A stretch of 64,000 nt of DNA from JANMZO01 sp963763135 (GTDB lineage: Bacteria; Actinomycetota; Acidimicrobiia; Acidimicrobiales; JANYDT01): the NCBI GenBank assembly GCA_963763135.1, contig CAVXNJ010000012.1, forward strand, positions 868,001 through 932,000, in the 5' to 3' direction. A model generated the notes under the pieces. It did no database searches. It saw nothing but the letters and a program-made list of their open reading frames with translations, and was not told where the DNA came from. The position numbers and the translations under genes are program-made. Positions 33,694 through 41,966 of this stretch are shown here, in pieces. Numbering within the stretch: the first letter of the stretch is position 1; every line of letters starts with the position of its first letter.

Positions 33694-34679
33694 TGCATTG
33701 ACTCAGCGATCTCACGGGCGAAATAGGTCAGGATCATGTCGGCGCCGGCTCGCTTTACCGCGGTGAGTTGCTCAACGGCCATGGCGTCGCCATCGATCCA
33801 TCCGCGCTCGGCGGCCGCTTTGATCATCGAGTACTCGCCCGATACGTGGTAGGCAGCCAACGGGACATCGACGGCAGCACGGACTTTCGCGATGATGTCG
33901 AGATAGGTGACAGCCGGTTTCACCATCACCATGTCGGCTCCTTCCGCGATGTCGAGCAGCACCTCTGCCACGGCCTCACGGGCGTTGTGCCAATCCTGCT
34001 GGTAACCCTTTCGATCCCCGCCACCGGCGATGCGCACATCGACTGCATCACGGAAGGGGCCGTAGAGGGCCGTCGCATACTTGGCGGAATACGCCAGGAT
34101 CGGGGTGTCGGCGTAACCGGCAGAGTCGAGCCCGGCTCGGATCGCTCGGACCTGTCCATCCATCATTCCGCTCGGGGCCACAACCTGAGCGCCCGCCTCA
34201 GCCTGCGCGATACCTATGCGCGCATAGAGTTCGAGCGTGGCGTCGTTCAGAACGTTGCCGTGCGCATCGAGCACTCCACAATGCCCATGGCTGGTGTACT
34301 CGTCGAGGCAGAGATCGCTCATCAAAACGACCGAATCACCCAGATCGTCGCGCAGTTGCTTGAGCGCAATCTGCATGATCCCATCGGGGTTCCAAGCTTC
34401 GGATCCCTCAGGATCCTTCGTCGACGGCACCCCGAACAAAATCACGCCGGGGACGCCCAAATCCGTAAGTTCGCGTACTTCTTTGCGAAGGCTTTCGACC
34501 GTATGTTGGACGATTCCCGGGAGCGATGAAATGGGCTGAGGTTCAGTAATCCCCTGCCGCACGAACAGCGGTGCGATGAGATCGTCGACCCCCAGGTGGG
34601 TTTCCGCCACCAGCCGACGAAGGGCCGGGGTCCGACGAAGCCGTCGCATACGACGCGACGGAAAGAGATCAGCGCTCAC
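33690..34679 (-). CDS. hemB: Delta-aminolevulinic acid dehydratase (porphobilinogen synthase)
   Basis: Condenses two 5-aminolevulinates to porphobilinogen. 329 residues. The Schiff-base lysines lie in the ILAYSAKYATALYGPFRD and MVMVKPAVTYLD regions. The metal site reads DLCLDEYTSHGHCG, so the middle cysteine of the classical zinc triad is an Asp and only two Cys remain; this hybrid may change metal preference. It overlaps hemL by 4 nt and lies 58 nt from msrA. Confidence 0.97.
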   Translation of the reverse strand: MSADLFPSRRMRRLRRTPALRRLVAETHLGVDDLIAPLFVRQGITEPQPISSLPGIVQHTVESLRKEVRELTDLGVPGVILFGVPSTKDPEGSEAWNPDGIMQIALKQLRDDLGDSVVLMSDLCLDEYTSHGHCGVLDAHGNVLNDATLELYARIGIAQAEAGAQVVAPSGMMDGQVRAIRAGLDSAGYADTPILAYSAKYATALYGPFRDAVDVRIAGGGDRKGYQQDWHNAREAVAEVLLDIAEGADMVMVKPAVTYLDIIAKVRAAVDVPLAAYHVSGEYSMIKAAAERGWIDGDAMAVEQLTAVKRAGADMILTYFAREIAESMQ

Positions 34680-34737
34680 GATGCATTGCCTTCAGTGTGT
34701 TGGTTGTGGGTTGTCAGGACAGCGTTGTTGACATCGG

Positions 34738-35391
34738 TCAGGCGCGGGCGACGCCGACCGGGCACGACACACCGGTTCCGCCGATACCGCAGTACCCGTT
34801 CGGGTTCTTCGCCAGGTACTGCTGGTGATACGGCTCGGCGTAATAGAACGCCCCGAGCGAAACGATCTCGGTGGTGATGTCGCCGTAACCGGCTTTGGCG
34901 AGTTCCTGTTGAAACATCGCCTTGCTGGCGTTGGCGGCTGCGAGCTGTTCGGGTGAGTTCGCGTAGATACCGGAGCGGTACTGCGTGCCGACATCGTTGC
35001 CCTGCCGCATGCCCTGGGTCGGATTGTGGTTCTCCCAGAACACCTTCAGCACACCTTCGTAGGAGATGAGGGCCGGGTTGAAGATCACGAGGACGACCTC
35101 GTTGTGCCCAGTGCGACCGGTGCATACCTCTTCGTAGGACGGGTTGGGCGTGATTCCCCCGGCGTATCCGACGGCGGTCGAGTACACACCCGGCGCCTGC
35201 CAGAACTTCCGCTCGGCTCCCCAGAAGCAGCCGAGCCCGAACACGGCGGTCTGCATGCCCTCGGGGAACGGTGGGGTCATCGGCGTTCCGTTGACGAAAT
35301 GCGCCGCCGGAACGGGAGTCGGGGTGGACCGCCCGGGGAGGGCGGTTTCCGCAGTCGGCATCTCAAGTGTTTTGCGTCCGAATAGAGCCAT
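34738..35391 (-). CDS. msrA: Peptide-methionine (S)-S-oxide reductase
   Basis: Repairs oxidised methionine. 217 residues. The catalytic Cys is in FGLGCFWGAERKFW, the substrate box is GYAGG, and resolving cysteines lie at the C-terminus in GYCGIGGTGVSCPVG. The N-terminal 45 residues before the domain are typical of actinobacterial MsrA. It is probably in the same direction as, and possibly co-transcribed with, hemB-hemL downstream. The 63-bp tandem repeats lie just upstream of its start. Confidence 0.96.
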   Translation of the reverse strand: MALFGRKTLEMPTAETALPGRSTPTPVPAAHFVNGTPMTPPFPEGMQTAVFGLGCFWGAERKFWQAPGVYSTAVGYAGGITPNPSYEEVCTGRTGHNEVVLVIFNPALISYEGVLKVFWENHNPTQGMRQGNDVGTQYRSGIYANSPEQLAAANASKAMFQQELAKAGYGDITTEIVSLGAFYYAEPYHQQYLAKNPNGYCGIGGTGVSCPVGVARA

Positions 35392-35405
35392 GGGTCCAAT
35401 CGTAC

Positions 35406-35597
35406 GCGTGTTTCGGAGATTCGGCCCCAGTTCCTGAGAAACCGTTTAAACACGCCGCAACAAGCACAGCGTGTTTCGGAGATTCGGCCCCAGTTCCTGA
35501 GAAACCGTTTAAACACGCCGCAACAAGCACAGCGTGTTTCGGAGATTCGGCCCCAGTTCCTGAGAAACCGTTTAAACACGCCGCAACAAGCACAGCG
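35406..35597. repeat. 63-bp tandem repeat, three copies, upstream of msrA
   Basis: Three identical 63-bp units begin at 35406, 35469 and 35532. Each contains an inverted repeat, CGTGTTTCGG against CCGTTTAAACACG (arms 7 bp plus 3 bp with a 3-nt bulge), including the palindrome GTTTAAAC. Because 63 is divisible by three the array is open in several frames, but I see no evidence of coding. It fills most of the 286-nt gap between divergent msrA and the GNAT gene. Confidence 0.95.
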
Positions 35598-35677
35598 AAA
35601 CGGAGCAGTGGAATATCGAAGTCGGCGTCACGTATTGGCCGAAGGGTCTCGGCCAGCTCTGGTTAGCATCACTCGCC

Positions 35678-36169
35678 ATGTTCGAATTACGGGTTCTCAC
35701 CACCGACGACGTACCGGTCTACCGCGAGATCCGCTTGCGTGCATTGTCGAGTGACCCGCAGGCGTTCGGCTCGACATTCGAGCGGGAGTCGTCGTTCCTC
35801 GACGAGACGTGGGCAGCGCGGCTGAATGGGATCCAGGGCCTCCCGGGAGTGGTGCATCTTGCAGCCTCCGAAACCGGAGCGTCGATCGGAGTCGCAGGAG
35901 TTGGGTTCACGCCCGAGGAACCGACCTCGGCCTACCTCTGGGGCATGTGGGTCGCCCCGGAGGCACGTGGCACGGGCGTGTCGAGGGCGCTGGTCGCAGC
36001 CTGTATCGGCTGGGCACGCTCCGTTGGTGCGTCGGGCATCATGCTCGACGTGAAGCGCGACAACGCCCCGGCAATAGCGTTATACGTGCGGATGGGTTTC
36101 GTTCACGCAGGCGTCGTTCCCGGCGAAGACGCCTGCGCCGGCGAACTCCGCATGACCCAGGCTCTGTGA
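35678..36169 (+). CDS. GNAT-family N-acetyltransferase
   Basis: 163 residues. Acetyl-CoA binding motif A is WGMWVAPEARGTGVSRALV, followed by MLDVKRDNAPAIALYVRMGF, the typical motif B. The N-terminal part, FELRVLTTDDVPVYREIRL, is the usual first strand and helix. Substrate unknown. It is transcribed divergently from msrA across the 63-bp repeat array and converges on dapD across the 158-bp repeats. Confidence 0.92.
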   Translation: MFELRVLTTDDVPVYREIRLRALSSDPQAFGSTFERESSFLDETWAARLNGIQGLPGVVHLAASETGASIGVAGVGFTPEEPTSAYLWGMWVAPEARGTGVSRALVAACIGWARSVGASGIMLDVKRDNAPAIALYVRMGFVHAGVVPGEDACAGELRMTQAL

Positions 36170-36186
36170 GTGTGTGCGTTTTCTTA

Positions 36187-36640
36187 GGCCCGCCGCTTAG
36201 TTAACCGCGGCCCCGGCGAGGGTTGAAAGAGCGAGCGCCAGCGAGCGAGCGAAACCACCGAGACCGGATCCAGGGCCGCCAAAGGCGGGACTCGAAGCGA
36301 ACAGGAGCCGGAGGGTCGCGAAGCGGACCGGTGCGCAGACAAAGGGCCCGCCGCTTAGCTAACCGCGGCCCCGGCGAGGGTTGAAAGAGCGAGCGCCAGC
36401 GAGCGAGCGAAACCACCGAGACCGGATCCAGGGCCGCCAAAGGCGGGACTCGAAGCGAACAGGAGCCGCAGGGTCGCGAAGCGGACCGGTGCGCAGACAA
36501 AGGGCCCGCCGCTTAGCTAACCGCGGCCCCGGCGAGGGTTGAAAGAGCGAGCGCCAGCGAGCGAGCGAAACCACCGAGACCGGATCCAGGGCCGCCAAAG
36601 GCGGGACTCGAAGCGAAGCGGAGATGGGGCCCGCCGCTTA
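36187..36640. repeat. 158-bp tandem repeat, about 2.8 copies
   Basis: Two full copies start at 36187 and 36345 and a third, broken, at 36503. The third diverges near 36617. The first 17-18 bases of the unit (GGCCCGCCGCTTAGTTA) occur again at 36628, overlapping the dapD stop codon, so the array may have arisen by slippage from the dapD 3' end. Copies differ only at single bases. It fills the 468-nt convergent gap between the GNAT gene and dapD. The period is not a multiple of three and I see no gene in it. Confidence 0.93.
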
Positions 36641-37771
36641 GTTACGGTGAAGGACGTCGTTGAGGCCGGTCCATTTGGCTGAGCCGCTGGGAAGGGCCTC
36701 GAGCGCACCCGTTTGACCGTGGCGACGGAACAGGAGGTTGTCGGCGCCACTCAACACCTTGGCCTTCACCACTTCGCCGTCGGGGAGCTTCACGAGCGAA
36801 CCGGCGGTGATGTAGCACCCGGCTTCGACGATGCAGTTGTCGCCCAGCGAAATGCCGATGCCGGCGTTGGCCCCGAGGAGGCAGTTCTTTCCGACACGAA
36901 CCACTTCCTTACCGCCACCGGACAGGGTTCCCATGATCGACGCACCGCCTCCAATATCGGAGTGATCGTCGACGATCACACCTTGGCTGATGCGTCCTTC
37001 GACCATCGACACACCGAGGGTTCCGCCGTTGAAGTTGCAGTACCCCTCGTGCATCACGGTGGTGCCTTCAGCCAGGTGGGCTCCGAGACGGACCCGGGTC
37101 GCATCAGCGATACGCACTCCCGATGGCACGACGTAGTCGGCCATGGCCGGGAACTTGTCGATGCCATGCACGCGCACGTCGTGACCCGCCGCTCGCAGCT
37201 TGGCCCGCACCAGGTCGAAGCCATCGGGATCAAACGGGCCGAGGTTCGTCCACACGACGTTGTTCAGATGGCCAAAAATTCCGTCCAACGAGATGGCGTT
37301 GGGCTGCACCTTTCGATGCGAAAGGAGGTGGAGTCGAAAGTAGACATCGGATACCGAGGTAGGGGCGTCAGTAGGTGCACTTATGAAAACGACCACCGCT
37401 TTGCGGGTGCCGCCGAGCGGGGCCGGCAGCCGCAACGCATCCCGCGCCGCCTGGGTCGCCTCGATGTTGGGGTGGGATTTGCCATCACCGTCGAAGGCAC
37501 TGAAGTGGGCAAGGGCCGCGTCGAGTGCCGACGCATCAGCATCGTAGGTGCCGGTACCGCTCTTGTGCCCGACGACGGATGCAAGCACCGCGCCCGCTCC
37601 GAAATTCTCCGACAGGTTGACAACGGGAAACGCGGTGTCGAGGACCTTTCCGGAGGGGGCCACCACCGCTACACCGACGGCAAAGGCATACGGGCGCGCA
37701 TACCCTTCGCTTGCTTCGACGGCAGCTACATGGGAATTGAATGATTCGATCGAGGCGGACACGGCGGACAC
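36638..37771 (-). CDS. dapD: 2,3,4,5-tetrahydropyridine-2,6-dicarboxylate N-succinyltransferase
   Basis: Succinylates tetrahydrodipicolinate in lysine and diaminopimelate synthesis. About 377 residues from a GTG at 37771; the frame runs further to 37858, but that part overlaps a repeat. It is the longer actinobacterial DapD type: a large N-terminal domain and a left-handed beta-helix of hexapeptide repeats (for example VMHEGYCNFNGGTLGVSMVE, VIVDDHSDIGGGASIMG and NCLLGANAGIGISLGDNC). The stop codon lies within a copy of the repeat edge. Confidence 0.92.
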   Translation of the reverse strand: MSAVSASIESFNSHVAAVEASEGYARPYAFAVGVAVVAPSGKVLDTAFPVVNLSENFGAGAVLASVVGHKSGTGTYDADASALDAALAHFSAFDGDGKSHPNIEATQAARDALRLPAPLGGTRKAVVVFISAPTDAPTSVSDVYFRLHLLSHRKVQPNAISLDGIFGHLNNVVWTNLGPFDPDGFDLVRAKLRAAGHDVRVHGIDKFPAMADYVVPSGVRIADATRVRLGAHLAEGTTVMHEGYCNFNGGTLGVSMVEGRISQGVIVDDHSDIGGGASIMGTLSGGGKEVVRVGKNCLLGANAGIGISLGDNCIVEAGCYITAGSLVKLPDGEVVKAKVLSGADNLLFRRHGQTGALEALPSGSAKWTGLNDVLHRN

Positions 37772-37834
37772 GTTAGTAAAGCCTTTGCCCGCCCGAGGCC
37801 GACTTCCGCCGAAACGTAGCGTCTCCGGTCCTGG

Positions 37835-37946
37835 CGAACATGTAGCCGAAGTCGCCACGAGGCAACACCTACGGCTACATAAACGGTGGGTTCGACGAAC
37901 ATGTAGCCGAATCGTCCACGGGGCAACACCTACGGCTACATAAACG
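37835..37946. repeat. Two tandem hairpin units between hemD and dapD
   Basis: Two near-identical units of about 51 bp with a 61-bp period. Each contains a 9-bp inverted repeat, ATGTAGCCG with CGGCTACAT (37840-37848 with 37872-37880; 37901-37909 with 37933-37941). They lie just after the hemD stop and before the dapD start on the minus strand. They may act as tandem terminators or as operators. Similar units were not found elsewhere in the window. Confidence 0.85.
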
Positions 37947-37952
37947 AGGGGT

Positions 37953-38699
37953 TCAGACCCTCAAGATGGCTTCCACGCATGCGATGAGACCGTCGAGCGT
38001 GTGAGGATCGGCGGTTGCCTCGACCGCAACACCGAGTTCGTTCAAGGTCTGCGTGGTCTGGGGGCCAATGCTGATCACACGGGCCGGGAGGCCGTCCACG
38101 CCGAATGCGTCGACCATCGAGCGAGCCGCTGAGGATGAAGCACACAGCACAGCGTCGACGGTCTTCGCCTGTGCCCGTTCGAGTGACGAGGGTACGCGCG
38201 GTGTCGTTCGGTACGCGGTCACGATGTCAACCGCCCAACCTTTGGCGCCAAGCCCGACGGCAACGACGTCCCGGGCCGTCTCGGCACGCGGGAGGAGGAC
38301 CCTTCGGCCACCGCTCTCGGCGGCTTTGGGGAACACCTCGACCAGACCTTCGCCGACGGATCGTTTCGGAACCAGCGCGACGTCAAAGCCCAGGTCTCGA
38401 CACACGGCCGCGGTTCCAGGACCGATCGTCGCCAATCGTACGAGCGCGTCAGGGCCGAGCAGTGGAAGTGACCTCGCAGCAGCATTCGGCGACGTGAGGA
38501 CCACCCAGTCATACGGCGAACCCGGCTCATTCACGGCGCTCATCGCAGTTTCGAGTTGCGCACCACCGTCAGCGGGGTCGACAACTTCGATCAGCGGAAT
38601 CTCCACGACCTCACAGCCGAGTCGTCGGAGTCGGGCGGTGAGGTCCCCCGCCTGCTCCGCTGCCCTCGTCACGAGCACTCGCAACGGCGTCGGAGTCAC
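37953..38699 (-). CDS. hemD: Uroporphyrinogen-III synthase
   Basis: Closes and inverts ring D of hydroxymethylbilane to make uroporphyrinogen III. About 248 residues from a GTG at 38699 (VTPTPLRVLVTRAAEQAGDL); upstream open frame overlaps hemC and is not convincing. HemD is poorly conserved, but the pattern VVLTSPNAAARSL, IGPGTAAV, LLPRAETARD and VDAVLCASSSAARSM fits. It starts 7 nt after hemC in the rex-hemACD cluster. Confidence 0.9.
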   Translation of the reverse strand: MTPTPLRVLVTRAAEQAGDLTARLRRLGCEVVEIPLIEVVDPADGGAQLETAMSAVNEPGSPYDWVVLTSPNAAARSLPLLGPDALVRLATIGPGTAAVCRDLGFDVALVPKRSVGEGLVEVFPKAAESGGRRVLLPRAETARDVVAVGLGAKGWAVDIVTAYRTTPRVPSSLERAQAKTVDAVLCASSSAARSMVDAFGVDGLPARVISIGPQTTQTLNELGVAVEATADPHTLDGLIACVEAILRV

Positions 38700-38706
38700 C
38701 TTTGAC

Positions 38707-39642
38707 TCACCGCTTTTTGAGAAGTTCGCCGCCGCCGAGCCGCAAAATTTCTGCGGCCACAAGCTGACCGAGAGCGACCGGATCAAACCCGCTTGAGTCG
38801 AACCGGATGACCTTGGTGCCGTCGGGCGATGCCACAAGAGCGTCGAGGGAAAATTCCGTAGGGCCATCGCCCGCTTCGAGGCCGATCGTCTCGTACGGCA
38901 CAGCCAGCGCCGCCACCGGAAGATCGCAACCGGTGCCGAGCTCAGCCAGAAAGGCGCGCTCAGCGGTTAGCGCAGCGTGGGAGTCGGGATCGTTGATCAG
39001 GCTCAACGCCCGAATCGTGGATTCATCGTCGGACCGGCACTCAACGGCAATAGCTCCCTGGCCGACCATCGGAAGCATCCGGTTGGGGCTGAGCACCTCG
39101 GCGATGTGCTCGGTGAGCTCAAGACGCTGCAACGAGGCCATCGCCATCACAATTGCGTCGAAGCTTTTCGACTTCTCAAGGCGCGTGTTGATGTTTCCGC
39201 GCAGTTCGTGAAAGACGATGTCGGGTCGCATCGACGAAAGCAGCGCCCGGCGGCGAACGGAGCCGGTAGCGATCGAGCCACCCTGCGGAATGTGCGCAAG
39301 GGCCTTCCCCACCAGAACATCACGGACGTCGGCCCGCTCCGGAACCGCGACGATCGTTAGGCCGGGAGTAGGAGCAGACGGCAGATCCTTCGCCGAGTGA
39401 ACCGCGAAATCAGCGCGACCCTCAAGAACAGCGGCTTGCACTTCTTTGACGAACACACCCTGGCCACCGATTTGGTGCAACGGCGTTCCGATGGCTTGCG
39501 TACGGTCTCCGAGCGTGTCGACGAAGACCAGTTCGTGGCTCGTGTCGGGGATCAGCTTCTTGAGAAGTTGGCCGACGTGGAGCGTCTGCCATTTCGCGAG
39601 CGGGCTGGAGCGGGTCGCGGCCCGCAGCAGGCCGGGGCTCAC
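38707..39642 (-). CDS. hemC: Porphobilinogen deaminase (hydroxymethylbilane synthase)
   Basis: Polymerises four porphobilinogens into hydroxymethylbilane. 311 residues, usual length. Motifs: ATRSSPLAKWQ, the ADFAVHSAKDLPSA segment, ATGSVRRRALL, ELRGNINTRLEK, and the cysteine that carries the dipyrromethane cofactor in AELGTGCDLPVAAL. The start overlaps the hemA stop by 4 nt. Confidence 0.97.
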   Translation of the reverse strand: MSPGLLRAATRSSPLAKWQTLHVGQLLKKLIPDTSHELVFVDTLGDRTQAIGTPLHQIGGQGVFVKEVQAAVLEGRADFAVHSAKDLPSAPTPGLTIVAVPERADVRDVLVGKALAHIPQGGSIATGSVRRRALLSSMRPDIVFHELRGNINTRLEKSKSFDAIVMAMASLQRLELTEHIAEVLSPNRMLPMVGQGAIAVECRSDDESTIRALSLINDPDSHAALTAERAFLAELGTGCDLPVAALAVPYETIGLEAGDGPTEFSLDALVASPDGTKVIRFDSSGFDPVALGQLVAAEILRLGGGELLKKR

Positions 39643-40907
39643 GATTCGTCGAGTTGAAAAAGTGCCCGCAGGGCGTCGGCCATGCGGTTTCCGCGCACCG
39701 TGCCCGCATGTTCCTTCAGCCGAACCGTGGGCTCGTGAAGGAGCTTGGCCACGAGCTGCTTCGTCAGAGCCTCAACCGCATCGTGCTGCTCAGGCGTGAG
39801 CTCGGCCAGCCGTGAATCGAAACGGGCCAGTTGATCGGTGCGCATACGTTCTGCTTTGGTGCGAAGCCCGGTGATCAGCGGTGCAACCAGACGGGCAGAA
39901 GCTCCAGCGGTGAACCGCTCGCATTCCTCAGCCACGATGTTCTGGACAGCTTCGATCTCGCGGCGTCGGGAGTCGAGACCGCGCTCGACGAACTCTCGGA
40001 TCGATTCAAGATCAAGCAGGGTCACACCCGGAACCGTTGATGCCGAAGGGTCGACATCGCGAGGCATCGCGGTATCGACGATGAGCAGCTCGCGTCCGTC
40101 ACGCGAGGCCATGACCATTTCGACATCGTCGCGTTCGAGCACGACCGAATCCGATGAAGTCGCGGTCAGAAGAACATCGACATCCATCAGCGCCGTCGGA
40201 AGCTCGTGCAACGGGACTGCCCGGCCGCCGACCTGCTGAGCGAGCTGCGCCGCTTTCTGCCGAGTGCGATTTGCAACCAGGACTTCGCCGACACCTGCGC
40301 GCTGCAAGGCGTTGACCATGCTCACGCCGATTTCACCGGTCCCGAGCACCAGCACGGTTCGGCCGGAGAGGCTTCCCATGCGGTCTGCGGCAAGTTCGAC
40401 GGCGGCGTGGGAGACCGACGCCGTGCCCCGAGCGATTCCGGTCTCGGTTCGAGCTCGCTTCCCGGTCTCCAACGCGTGGCGAAACAGCGAGGACAGGTGA
40501 GGCCCGGTCACGCCACCGCTTTGTGCTGCGTCGAACGCCGTGCGGACCTGACCAAGAATTTCGGTCTCCCCCACGACTGCGGAATCGAGACCCGCGGTTA
40601 CTCCGAAAAGATGGCTGACCGCGGCTTCGTCGTAGGCCGTGAAGAGATGCTCGGCGAAGTGACCCTGGCCGAGACCGGACAACTCGACAAAGAACTGGTT
40701 GATGTCGGAAAGCGCTCCGTGGAAGGTCTCGCACACGGCGTAGACCTCAGTACGGTTGCACGTGGAGAGGATCGCAACCTCGGTCACATGCTGACCCGAG
40801 GCCAGATGGTGCAATGCCTTCGGGAGTCCTGCCGCAGGCACGGTCATGCGTTCGAGAACGCCGAGTGGAACCGTCCGGTGGTTGAGTCCGACAACGACTA
40901 CCGACAC
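39639..40907 (-). CDS. hemA: Glutamyl-tRNA reductase
   Basis: Reduces glutamyl-tRNA to glutamate-1-semialdehyde, the committed step of heme synthesis. 422 residues from GTG 40907, which has GAGG 5 nt upstream; the frame extends to 40997 without a good site. Motifs: GLNHRTVPLGVLER, the catalytic cysteine in ILSTCNRTEVYAV, and the NADPH-binding segment VLVLGTGEIGVSM. It lies 227 nt downstream of rex, an arrangement also known in Streptomyces (rex-hemACD). Confidence 0.96.
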   Translation of the reverse strand: MSVVVVGLNHRTVPLGVLERMTVPAAGLPKALHHLASGQHVTEVAILSTCNRTEVYAVCETFHGALSDINQFFVELSGLGQGHFAEHLFTAYDEAAVSHLFGVTAGLDSAVVGETEILGQVRTAFDAAQSGGVTGPHLSSLFRHALETGKRARTETGIARGTASVSHAAVELAADRMGSLSGRTVLVLGTGEIGVSMVNALQRAGVGEVLVANRTRQKAAQLAQQVGGRAVPLHELPTALMDVDVLLTATSSDSVVLERDDVEMVMASRDGRELLIVDTAMPRDVDPSASTVPGVTLLDLESIREFVERGLDSRRREIEAVQNIVAEECERFTAGASARLVAPLITGLRTKAERMRTDQLARFDSRLAELTPEQHDAVEALTKQLVAKLLHEPTVRLKEHAGTVRGNRMADALRALFQLDES

Positions 40908-41134
40908 GTGCACCTCGACGAGCCATCGAAAGCGCGGGTACGGGCCGGGCCGGAGCGTCAGCGTTGAAGATCGGCGGAACAAGAGATTTCGAGCCACAAC
41001 GAGACGTGGACCCGAATCCGGTTCGGCGCGACAGAGGACAACTCACGGTCATACAGTCTGACCTGTTTCGGGCGTTGAACCAAACGCTGGGAACCGATGA
41101 GCACGATTCGTGACCATTGGCTGAGGATTTCACG

Positions 41135-41785
41135 CTAAACCGCCTGCTCAGCGTGGTCGTTATGGCCATGGTGGAAGCTGAGAATCTGAAGTTCGAGCGC
41201 CAAATCCACCCGACGGACGGTGACGTCGGGTGGAACAACCAGAACCGCTGGGGAGAAGTTGAGAATCGAGCGGATACCGCATGCCACCATCTGATCGGCA
41301 ACGGCCTGCGCAGCTGAGCCGGGCGTGGCAATAATTCCAATCGCGACATCATCAGTTTTCGCGATCGAACCGAGATCCGACGTGGGCTGGATCGCGAGTT
41401 TGCCCACCATCTGACCGGCCTTGGTGGGATCCGCGTCGAGCAGCGCGGCAATCCGGAAACCCCGAGCGCTGAAGCCGCTGTACGACGCGAGCGCCCGACC
41501 TAGGTTGCCGATCCCCACGATCACGACCGGCCAATCCTGCGTCAGCCCAAGCTCCCGGGCGATCTGGTGCATCAGATTTTCGACGTCGTAACCAACGCCC
41601 CTGGTGCCGTATGTACCGAGGTAGCTCAGGTCTTTGCGAACCTTCGCTGCGTTGACCCCTGTCAGTTCGGCCAACGATTCCGAACTTACCGTCGCCGCCT
41701 TACCCTGCTCGAGCTCCACCAGGGCCCGGTAGTAGAGAGGCAGTCGTTCAACCGTTGCTTCCGGTATGCGCGCGGCCCTCGACAT
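41135..41785 (-). CDS. rex: Redox-sensing transcriptional repressor Rex
   Basis: Senses NADH/NAD+ and represses respiratory genes when NADH is low. 216 residues. N-terminal winged helix: RLPLYYRALVELEQ, then GVNAAKVRKDLSYLGTYGTRG, a Rex signature. The Rossmann NAD(H) domain has VVIVGIGNLGRALASY. The C-terminal helix is present. It has a ROP site 18 nt upstream of its start and a second site elsewhere in the window, so it is probably autoregulated and controls the bc/nuo run. Confidence 0.97.
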   Translation of the reverse strand: MSRAARIPEATVERLPLYYRALVELEQGKAATVSSESLAELTGVNAAKVRKDLSYLGTYGTRGVGYDVENLMHQIARELGLTQDWPVVIVGIGNLGRALASYSGFSARGFRIAALLDADPTKAGQMVGKLAIQPTSDLGSIAKTDDVAIGIIATPGSAAQAVADQMVACGIRSILNFSPAVLVVPPDVTVRRVDLALELQILSFHHGHNDHAEQAV

Positions 41786-41802
41786 AGGGCCACCCTACGC
41801 GC

Positions 41803-41820
41803 TTGTGCTTGCATTCACAA
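41803..41820. promoter_or_regulatory. Rex operator (ROP site) upstream of rex
   Basis: TTGTGCTTGCATTCACAA fits TTGTGAA-N4-TTCACAA at 12 of 14 defined positions; the palindrome extends to GCTTGTG-N8-CACAAGC. It lies 18 nt upstream of the rex start codon and about 150 nt from the divergent membrane-protein gene. It probably mediates autorepression of rex-hemACD. Confidence 0.85.
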
Positions 41821-41966
41821 GCTACCGAAGCGACGAACAACAGGTCATCTTCAGGTTGGTGCCACGGAAGGCGCGAACTCGGTTCGCGCTGACCGTGAAA
41901 CGAAGATTTGGTCCGGCATCGAACCGACCGGACCGGGCGGGTGAGCGGTCATGTCATGCTGTTGCG

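Noticed and set aside
35406..35597. 63-bp repeat array as a CRISPR
   Set aside because: Units are contiguous and identical with no variable spacers, and no cas genes are present.
36187..36640. Open frames within the 158-bp array as a repeat protein
   Set aside because: The period is not divisible by three, so frame changes between copies, and no start with a ribosome site was seen.
37801..37816. 16-bp identity GACTTCCGCCGAAACG shared with 47205-47220
   Set aside because: Only two short copies, in unrelated contexts without palindromy, so likely chance.
38700..38867. Longer HemD start at 38867
   Set aside because: It overlaps hemC completely in another frame; the GTG at 38699 fits the family start.
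40908..40997. Longer HemA start at 40997
   Set aside because: Residues before the GTG at 40907 do not resemble the family, and only 40907 has a ribosome site.
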